Of a DNA stretch of 64,000 bases, positions 57,293 through 64,000 are shown in pieces (the first letter of the stretch is position 1; each line of letters begins with the position of its first letter). Made by a program: the position numbers and the translations under genes. This DNA comes from Pseudeuparius sepicola. Its lineage: Eukaryota; Arthropoda; Insecta; Coleoptera; Anthribidae. The stretch lies in contig OY987307.1 in the NCBI GenBank assembly GCA_963920635.1, positions 17,933,735 through 17,997,734 on the forward strand. Direction: 5' to 3'. The notes beneath the pieces are model-generated. The model was not told the origin of the DNA. It ran no database searches and was given only the letters and a program-made list of their open reading frames with translations.

Positions 57293-57487
57293 GGTAGTAC
57301 CACAGAGAATACCCGAATACAGAGCGTCCATCTTGTCAAATATGTTAAATAGAGCCCAACTTTTAGACTGCGTTCTTCATTTATTATAGATTAATTTGAT
57401 CCACAGACGTCCACAGTGACCTACAACGGATTAATTACATTTGACAAGATGAACTCTTTGTATTCTGGTATCCTCTGTGGTAGTACC
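57293..57487. repeat. Short MITE-like inverted repeat
   Basis: GGTAGTACCACAGAGAATAC at the left is mirrored by GTATCCTCTGTGGTAGTACC at the right. The shared inverted arm is about 48 bp and also includes ATTTGACAAGATG, with a spacer of about 95 bp. The outermost GGTAGTACC is itself a palindrome. It abuts the possible exon at 57087-57256. Confidence 0.55.
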
Positions 57488-57834
57488 TATATTTATTTTC
57501 AAAAACTTCAATTTAAAAAACTGGTATTTTCTACGATATACCTACGTATTTTAACCAAATTTGTTACCTATTATACCTACGTTATCCGCCGACATTATAT
57601 TGTGTCTTAGAAAGTAAAACCTTGAATGGGTAAATGTATTATTATTGTCTTATTGGAAAAAGTTTTACTCTGTTTAAATTAAGAAACACATTGTATCTTC
57701 TTTGTATTCTACATGAAGAAATTCAATGAAACAATTCAAATTTAGCTGGTTAATTATGTGCCTATGCCCATAGAAGAATCTGTAGTAGATTCTTCTACGT
57801 TATGCCTAAGTACTGTTGTATTTATAATAAGTAT

Positions 57835-58450
57835 GTGGTTTATTTGCCTCGGCCAGAGGCCTCGACAACTAAATTCCACATGAGTCATAAAAAGTTGAAC
57901 TTCAGTGCCTTGGTACATAAATAACTATTTCTTGAAATCGGCAGTGAAGTGTCTCAAAATCGTCGTTAAAAGTTCAGAAATCTGCACTGAAGTAGCCCAT
58001 TATTGTACGATTTTTTCAATAAGTAGGCCTTGGCGAGACGTATCTAAACATCAAACGTCAGACGCGGAGCCATGCTCCGTCAAAAGTGACTAAATATTCA
58101 AAACCCGGCCAATAAAGGCTCATTTAACTTTTCATACACATTGCCTATAGCAGCAATCTTTCAATATAAATATTTTAGTAAGTTTGAATATCAATCTATT
58201 TTTCATGGAGGCTGCACAACAGGCAGCAGTATGGAGTTTCTGTTGGGAAGCGCCGTCCCTCGTCATACTTGACCTAGGTAGAGCGATCGTCAAATTCACG
58301 CAACGCCGCGCGCAGTCGGTACATGGACGGGTGATCACTTTTGATTCTTTTTTTGCCTAATAAAACATTTTTTTTTCCGATTTCAAAAAAATATAATATG
58401 TACCTCGGCACTGAAGTTCTTTTTATGACTCATGTGGTTTAGTTGCCTCG
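57835..58450 (-). repeat. Dispersed repeat, inverted copy of 7997-8560
   Basis: The block shares long stretches in opposite orientation with 7997-8560, for example the neighbourhood of CATTATTGTACGATTTTTTC, GGCCTTGGCGAGA and CTTGACCTAGGTAGAGCGAT. Both carry a small inner palindrome around GGCCTCTGGC / GCCAGAGGCC next to CACATGAGTCATAAAA. This copy has an extra GC-rich stretch near 58230-58330. No protein is encoded. The two copies bracket most of the host gene. Confidence 0.6.
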
Positions 58451-60084
58451 GCCAAAGGCCAATAGTCCTCCATATAAAGAAGAAACTAAAAAATCTAATG
58501 TGTGTTATGCTTACTTACACTACAACTAGGCATGGACTTCATTTTAAACCAAAAGGTACCAAATACTCTTGCTTGCTTTTTAGACTAGCTTTTCTTAAGA
58601 AAATGTATGGAATTATGCCATGTGAACTTGTCAAATTAGTGGAACATAACAGATTTTATTTTGAATATTAACATAGTGGCGGTCCTGGACCAACACTATA
58701 TTAACATAGTGCTGGTCCAGGTCCGACACGTCGGCTTCCCCTTTCCTGACAAGAAGCAAACAATTTGGCTAGAAGAAAAGACCAATATACAGAAAAACAA
58801 AATGCTGACACTGACACTAACGACCGGCTACCCATTCCAAAAAAGGCAAACAAGTTAGTTGGAACGAAAATGCCATTTAAAGAATGAAAATGATATCACT
58901 TCTCTATGAGAGTGAGACGTGTACTTATGCAGGGTGTTCGTTTAAAAACTTCCCACCCCCAATATCTCACAAAATACAAAAAAGTAAAGAAATCGCCGTG
59001 ACCCGTCGATTTTTGTTTGATGAGGAACTTTCTTTGATGCACATGGGCACATGTGATGTTGATAAAGTCATCCCTATGTGCAGCACCGAAACCAATATTT
59101 CATTTGAAATGTATCTACTTTTTTTCTGCAATTACTGTTTTCCTGCAACCCGTTAAGATTTACAAAAGTAATAAGCAACAATTATTTTTCTTATACTTAA
59201 ATGTTTTTTTTTTCTTCAATTGTTGTGCCCATACTTAAAATTACCTTCGCGTCGGTGTTTTTTTTTAAATTTTAAAACGCATGTGGCAGTCTAATAGCAT
59301 TTGCGAACAAATAAAGAACCTTTATTATGAGAGAGTGACCCGTGTGTTCACATCAGTACAGATTTTCACGAAGACGTGACTATGTATTACAGAATTTGAA
59401 ATAAATCTCAAAATCTCTCATCACAAATTTAAAAAATACGAAAATGTAAAACCAAGTTAACCGATTATGATAAAATGTTCCCGATAAATTTAAATTTCAT
59501 CGGTATCCAATGAAAATTAAGTGCATAGGAATCAAACCAGACTAACATGAAGATTAAAAAAAAATTCCGTTGCAGATATGCTCACATATCTTCCCCTTAT
59601 TATTTGGATATTATAAATGCTAGAAAAACTAGATCGTTTTAAAATAATGATTATGTAATTGGTAAATTGGAGGGCAGGATGAAGGTCTGGAAATAAAACA
59701 CCGATTATGAGATTTATAGAATTATTGTGAAAAATAAAATGTGCTCTGTAGTATGAACAACTTCATTTCCGATTTCCGAAAAAAAAAATATATCCGTTTG
59801 AACAGAAATAATCTCCTGGTGTATGCATTGCTCGTCAAGATCGATCCATCCGGTCACGCGCATGCGTATTGTTGGAAACAAGCTATTACGGTATTGTAAG
59901 CGACCTGGAAAACCTGGAAAAATTAGGCAATGGACGGTCGGAGAATAACCGCTATTTTAGTCGGCGAACCAGCAAAATTAAACACCTAATTTTCTAGTCG
60001 TCTCGGTGTACCAACTTAGTAGATACATACCTATCAATTGATAGAAGTATATTTTGATTTCCCATCTTATTGATCTGGCCTTGA
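58451..60084. other. Gene-poor stretch with fragmentary repeats
   Basis: Short frames occur, including a tail reading RHGLHFKPKGTKYS near 58530, which faintly resembles retroelement-type C termini, and a CAGGGTGTTCG repeat edge at 58930. I see no convincing gene, RNA or complete element here. Confidence 0.3.
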
Positions 60085-60138
60085 ATAGGGATCATAGGCG
60101 CCAACTCCGCGCGTGCTCCGGGGCTCGAGCACCCGGCC

Positions 60139-60175
60139 AAAGTTTACAGAATCTATTTTATTCTGTAAACTTTGA
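60139..60175. repeat. Perfect 14-bp stem hairpin
   Basis: AAAGTTTACAGAAT and ATTCTGTAAACTTT form a perfect 14-bp stem around a 7-base loop. GGCCAAA and ACCCGGCC flank it near the left end of the outer hAT, so it may be a subterminal structure of that element. Confidence 0.6.
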
Positions 60176-60852
60176 CCCGGCCAAGAATTTGGCTGAGTGC
60201 GGAGCACCCGGCCAAAAGTTTGGCCAGTTGTTGGAAGCTCAAGGAAAGGTGACAAAGTGACAATCATATATAATGATGATAATATGAATGATATTATGCT
60301 TTTAAATATTTATAAAGAATTAACAGACATCATAAGCCTGGATGAGTTATGTGATAAGTTTATAAAAAAAATCGCCCATAAGACTAAGCACTTTTGCGTT
60401 ATTTACGCAAAGTTAGGTAATTATACTCTATTCAAACTAAACGCAAGTGAAACATAAACATAAGTTGTTGCATGGCTAGAACGTGATACGCACGTGATCG
60501 GCTTGCTATATTGGCTAGCCGGCAATAAAATCTGACCCGGCGGGCGAGTGCAGCAAGTCGGTGTGTTTCTTACAGAGGTGTATTGAGTTGCAAGTGGAAC
60601 TTTATTTTTTACGATATAATTCGTTCGCTGTTTATTAATTGTTGGAGCTACGATTTGTGTTAATAGTAGAAATTTGCAGGTAAGTGAATGACTAGGTGTG
60701 CCATAAAAGTTTGTTTTTAAAGTTCTTAATACTGGGGCATATTATTTTAATATTTTATATTATACAATTCATAGAGATCGTCCTTAATGAGGCGTGCATT
60801 TAGTTTGAATAGAGTGTAGTCGTTTTTTGTTTTTTTCTGTTTTTGTTTAAAG

Positions 60853-60995
60853 ACCGCATCTTAAAATTCAGCGGACTCTCGTCAGGATGAATCAGCTGGT
60901 ATCTCCCTATCATTTGTTTCCCTTTGGAGGAGATAAGAGACAGATATCCAGCTGATTCATCTGGATGAGAGTCCGCTGAATTTTAAAACGAGGCC
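60853..60995. repeat. Long hairpin, small MITE-like
   Basis: An arm of about 50 bp starting TTAAAATTCAGCGGACTCTC is mirrored by GAGAGTCCGCTGAATTTTAA at the right end, with a spacer of about 40 bp that itself partly pairs (GGTATCTCC / GGAGATA). It lies inside the outer hAT. It could be a very short MITE or a small-RNA hairpin source. Confidence 0.6.
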
Positions 60996-61036
60996 TTATA
61001 AGAAATACCTTCTTATAGAAATACCTATATTATTAT

Positions 61037-61272
61037 CTCTATCTCTACCTCGGTAAACGTCAAATCTCACAGGTATGTCACATACCAAATTTCTTAATTT
61101 TATCTTTGTTCGTTCTGGAAATATTCAGAAAAAACCGTTTGCCAAAGTGTCCATTTCGGGGGCTATAGCCCCCTTAGGGGACTTTTTTGAGGCCATGTTT
61201 TTAGGAACTTTTTTCATTTTTTTGTATCAAAAAACGTGGTGGTAAATTATGGCAGGCTAATTTCTAATAGGC
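61037..61272 (+). repeat. Direct repeat copy 1 (partner at 62987-63212)
   Basis: A segment of about 230 bp, from CTACCTCGGTAAACGTCAAA to TGGTAAATTATGGCAGGC, recurs with about 20% differences at 62987-63212. Both contain the palindromic GGGCTATAGCCCC and flank the inner hAT. Function unknown; the internal duplication probably belongs to the outer element. Confidence 0.6.
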
Positions 61273-61577
61273 ATTTTCATGGCAGTCTGCAAAAATTTTT
61301 CAAAATGAGTTAACTCGAAAACGATGCATGCTAACGAAGTTAAACAAGAGCACCCTTTTTTCGTAGAATACCTTCAACTTTCATAATTTGGCAAGAAATC
61401 TGGAAAAAAGTATACAAAAAATTGTTGGGGTAATTTTAACTCCTGAACCCCCCCATTTGGGATGCCTATGATTCAGTGGCGTAACTAAGGAAGTGTAGGC
61501 CCGTGTTCAAAATTTCAGGTGGGCCCCTGATGTGTTTTTTTTTATGTTTGAGAGTGGTCTAACAATGAAAAACATTG

Positions 61578-61934
61578 TACCTACAGGATGTACCATTTTC
61601 GATACTTTTGCAAGTTATATTTATATTTTGAAATTCTTACCTCCTAGAAAAAACCCGTGAACGCCACTGAATTCTACGTGAAAATATCTATAGCGGTCGA
61701 TTTTTACCATTTCAACAAGTTAGCGTATAACGGATATAAGGGGGTGCCCGAAAATGGCAAATTTTAAGAATCACCTTGTGTTTAAAAAAACCAGGGAGGC
61801 CGCATGAAAATTCTGTATACGAGCGTTTCTTTTTATGAAAAAGTAGGTCAGTGCCCCGAAAAGTGCAACTCCCTATTTCTAAAAATAACCGAGATACCTC
61901 GCAAAAGTATCGAAAATGGGACACCCTGTAGGTG
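61578..61934. mobile_element. MITE with ~35-bp inverted ends inside the inner hAT
   Basis: The left end reads TACAGGATGTACCATTTTCG and the right end is its near-complement, ending CACCCTGTAGG; ATTTTCGATACTTTTGC is shared in inverted orientation. No protein is encoded. The terminal CAGGGTG motif matches other MITE families in the window. Confidence 0.6.
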
Positions 61935-62055
61935 TATAGTGAATAATCCAACTTAAACTTTGTATTGACCAACAGTTAATAATAATGCACATTGCTCACT
62001 ACAGGATCAAAAACGCCATTATAGGTCAAAAGGTTGAGTCACCATCTACGTTCTG

Positions 62056-62720
62056 TACAGGGTGATCCAAACTCGATGCCCCAGGCCTACTGCGGGAACA
62101 CGAAAACTGAAAATAAAATTTCGAACAGGGGCTCTTAAAAGGAACATGGAATTTTTTCTATTCACTAGGATCGGTTTTCCGAAATCTACTCAGCCATGAT
62201 CTAGTCAGCCATGAAAACAATTTCGATAGTCAGAAATTATTTAAGAGTATTGTTAGGGTGCTTTGTGCACCATTAAATTAGTTCGACTGGACTATTTTTT
62301 AAATTTTTGAATTGTGCTTGTTACTGACTTGTTTGCTATTATAGTTTGTTACAAAAATTGTTTTTTAATATTGCAGTTGAAAAAATTTAAGGGCGCACAA
62401 AACCTAATATTCTCTTAAATAATTTCTGACTATCAATTGTAAATTTTGAACAATAAAAGATACAGAAAATCTTTTCCTATAAAAGTTGTTGAGAATGATA
62501 AAGACTTTTAATATTTAGGCAAAAAAGGTAAGTATATATGTTTCTGAGGAAAAATATTGATAATGTCACAGCGACCATTTCCCCAAACAACAAAAAAGCA
62601 AATTTTCGGTCATAATTGGGCCTTATAGTATGTCCCATTTAAGAACCCCTGTTCGAAATTTTTTTTTCAATTTTCGTGTTCCCGCAGTAGGCCTGAAGCG
62701 CCGAGTTGGATCATCCTATA
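62056..62720. mobile_element. Palindromic MITE (TACAGGGTGATCC family) inside the inner hAT
   Basis: About 100 bp at the left end (starting TACAGGGTGATCCAAACTCG) recurs inverted at the right end (ending GAGTTGGATCATCCTATA). The arms share CCTACTGCGGGAACACGAAA and TCGAACAGGGGCTCTTAA with mismatches. The AT-rich interior has no coding sequence. Confidence 0.65.
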
Positions 62721-62986
62721 GGTACATTTACTCTCAAGTTATTATAGGTACATTTTTTGTACTACCCTTGTACTACCCTTGTTGGGGAATTTCAATCGCC
62801 CTCTATGTAGGTAACCAATTAGAGATTCTGACTCGTCGGTTATTACACATCAATCGGCTCATATCGGAAAAACCGAAATTTATGCGCCCTGCATGAATCT
62901 TGGTGGCGGTGGGCCCCTAGCAGCTCTGGGCCCGTGTTCACCGCACACTCTGAACACCCTGTGGTTACGCCACTGCTATGATTAAG

Positions 62987-63212
62987 AATGTCTAACTATA
63001 TCTACCTCGGTAATTGTCAAATCTCGCAGGTACATCACATACAGAATTTTATCTTTATTCGTTCTGGAAATATTTATAGAAACCCGTTTGTGAAACTGCC
63101 CCTTTTGAGGGCTATAGCCCCATTAGGAGGCATTTTTGAAGCCATGTTTATAGGAACTTTTTTTCTTTTTTAGGTCGTAGAACACGCTGGTAAATTATGG
63201 TAGGCCAATTTC
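62987..63212 (+). repeat. Direct repeat copy 2 (partner at 61037-61272)
   Basis: This is the second copy of the GGGCTATAGCCCC-containing segment, lying between the right end of the inner hAT and the right end of the outer hAT. Confidence 0.6.
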
Positions 63213-63509
63213 AGGACACCCTGTATATTTTATAATAAAAAAAAAATTAAATATCATTTTGGGGGGGTTGTATACATTGGGCACCCAGCCAAATTTTGAG
63301 AAGTAGGCGCCTATGATAGGGATGTTCGCAGAAAAACAAATTCTTAATCTCAATTTTAAATTTATAATTAAAGGGTATTCAATCCAACTGTTAACCACGA
63401 CAGAAAAAGAGATTTTAAGAACAAACAAAAAAGACAGAGTATTCAAATTTATTATTAAAAGGGTCTTTAACTAGTGTCAGGAAAGACAAACGATACTATA
63501 AGTCAATTG

Positions 63510-63808
63510 TACAGGTTCTCCCAGTTAACGTGATTTTCTCGGTAATTTTAAAGATAAATGGATGGTTAAAAAACTAAACTTCTGTAGAGTTTTCCTATGA
63601 ATTCGAATATGACGTCAGACTAAATAGACAGGGTGATGTTAAAAAGCTATTTCAAATAATAGGTACCATTTTCCAAATAATTGTGAAATTGAATTTTTAG
63701 TAATGAGTATGCGGGGAGTAACAAACAATTGTCGATTCTCATTTCTGACTTCCTGTTTGACTGGAAATGAGCATTACTTGGTCAGATTTTTGAGACACCC
63801 TGTATATT
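63510..63808. repeat. Dispersed repeat, related to copies at 1710-2560 and 30625-31030
   Basis: The stretch CTCGGTAATTTTAAAGATAA followed by ATGGATGGTTAAAAAACTAAA closely matches sequence near 30675 (plus strand) and the complement of about 2440-2530. Its right edge ends GAGACACCCTGTATATTTA, a CAGGGTG-type terminus. No coding sequence is seen. The remaining bases to 64000 show nothing recognisable. Confidence 0.5.
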
Positions 63809-64000
63809 TAGGAGTCTGTGGTAATGAATAAACTCGAAAACTTCTGGACCAATTTTAAACATTCTTTTACTAATAGAATGCTACATTATCACTGAGTAAC
63901 ATAGGCTTTATTGTTAATCGAGTTAAATTAGGGATATAAATAAATGTTTACCCGTGCGAAACCGGGACAGGCCGAGGCCGCTAGTGTATAATAAATGGGT

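Larger units (their letters stand above)
61474..62975. mobile_element. Inner hAT-type element nested in the outer one
   Basis: The ends are CAGTGGCGTAAC at 61474 and its complement GTTACGCCACTG ending at 62975, flanked by an identical 8-bp duplication CTATGATT (61466-61473 and 62976-62983). The length is 1,502 bp. It has no transposase frame. It carries two palindromic MITEs (61578-61934 and 62056-62720), so three generations of insertion can be read here. The subterminal GGCCCGTGTTCA motif appears near both ends in the same orientation (about 61498 and 62928). Confidence 0.75.
60093..63315. mobile_element. Outer hAT-type element, non-autonomous, with nested insertion
   Basis: The ends are CATAGGCGCC (left) and its exact complement GGCGCCTATG (right), flanked by an identical 8-bp duplication ATAGGGAT at 60085-60092 and 63316-63323. 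An 8-bp duplication with short terminal repeats fits the hAT superfamily. Total length is 3,223 bp, or about 1.7 kb once the nested 1.5-kb element and its duplicated 8 bp are subtracted. No transposase frame survives. A CAG/GTAAGTG donor at 60679 after a gene-free leader looks like the untranslated first exon of a former transposase gene. The interior also holds a hairpin (60853-60995) and a direct repeat of about 230 bp. Confidence 0.7.

Overview
This is a window from a repeat-rich, AT-rich insect genome. The evidence is canonical GTAAGT/AG introns, a multi-exon C2H2 zinc-finger gene and a dense load of insect-type transposon debris: a Ty3/gypsy LTR element, a P-element/THAP9-like element, an IS630-like DDE transposase, hAT elements and 'CAGGGTG' palindromic MITEs flanked by TA. 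The recurrent word GTAGGTA/TACCTAC is common in several insect orders, so I do not assign an order or species.

The main host gene lies on the minus strand and fills most of the window. I assembled five coding exons by eye from splice sites and phase: 52250-52090 (start ATG, short helical N terminus), 46592-46532, 32458-32331, 18051-10352 (one 7.7-kb exon) and 7222-6936. The phases at the four joins (2, 0, 2, 1) all fit, and exon 5 ends in phase 0 at a GTGAGT donor, so the gene continues to the left, probably beyond the window. The visible part encodes about 2,779 residues. In order these are a short helical head, a long Lys/Glu/Ser-rich disordered region, a Pro/Gln/Asn-rich stretch, an RDPR-repeat block, KPGPKPK AT-hook-like motifs, and scattered atypical C2H2 fingers. 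It looks like a large nuclear, chromatin-type protein; I do not recognise the orthologue with certainty. A CpG-rich block at about 52.7-53.4 kb is the likely promoter.

From right to left: 53.5-64 kb is intergenic, with a nested transposon cluster (an hAT element at 60093-63315 containing a second hAT at 61474-62975, which contains two palindromic MITEs; both hATs have exact 8-bp target duplications). Intron 1 (46.6-52.1 kb) holds a CTGCAGTA-type higher-order tandem repeat. Intron 2 (32.5-46.5 kb) holds two ~0.85-kb foldback palindromes in opposite orientation, smaller MITEs, a Penelope-like scrap and a decayed gypsy element (33428-38911). Intron 3 (18.1-32.3 kb) holds a decayed P/THAP9-like transposon, an element with a cysteine-rich CXC tail, and two IS630-like transposase remnants. 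Intron 4 (7.2-10.4 kb) holds dispersed repeats and a small CpG-rich spot. The left 6.9 kb holds palindromic MITEs, a Harbinger-like scrap and tRNA-derived SINE relics.

The gypsy and P-like elements lie in the same orientation as the host gene, so together with the palindromes they would be carried in its pre-mRNA. No CRISPR, rRNA gene, intact tRNA gene or bacterial-type operon is visible.
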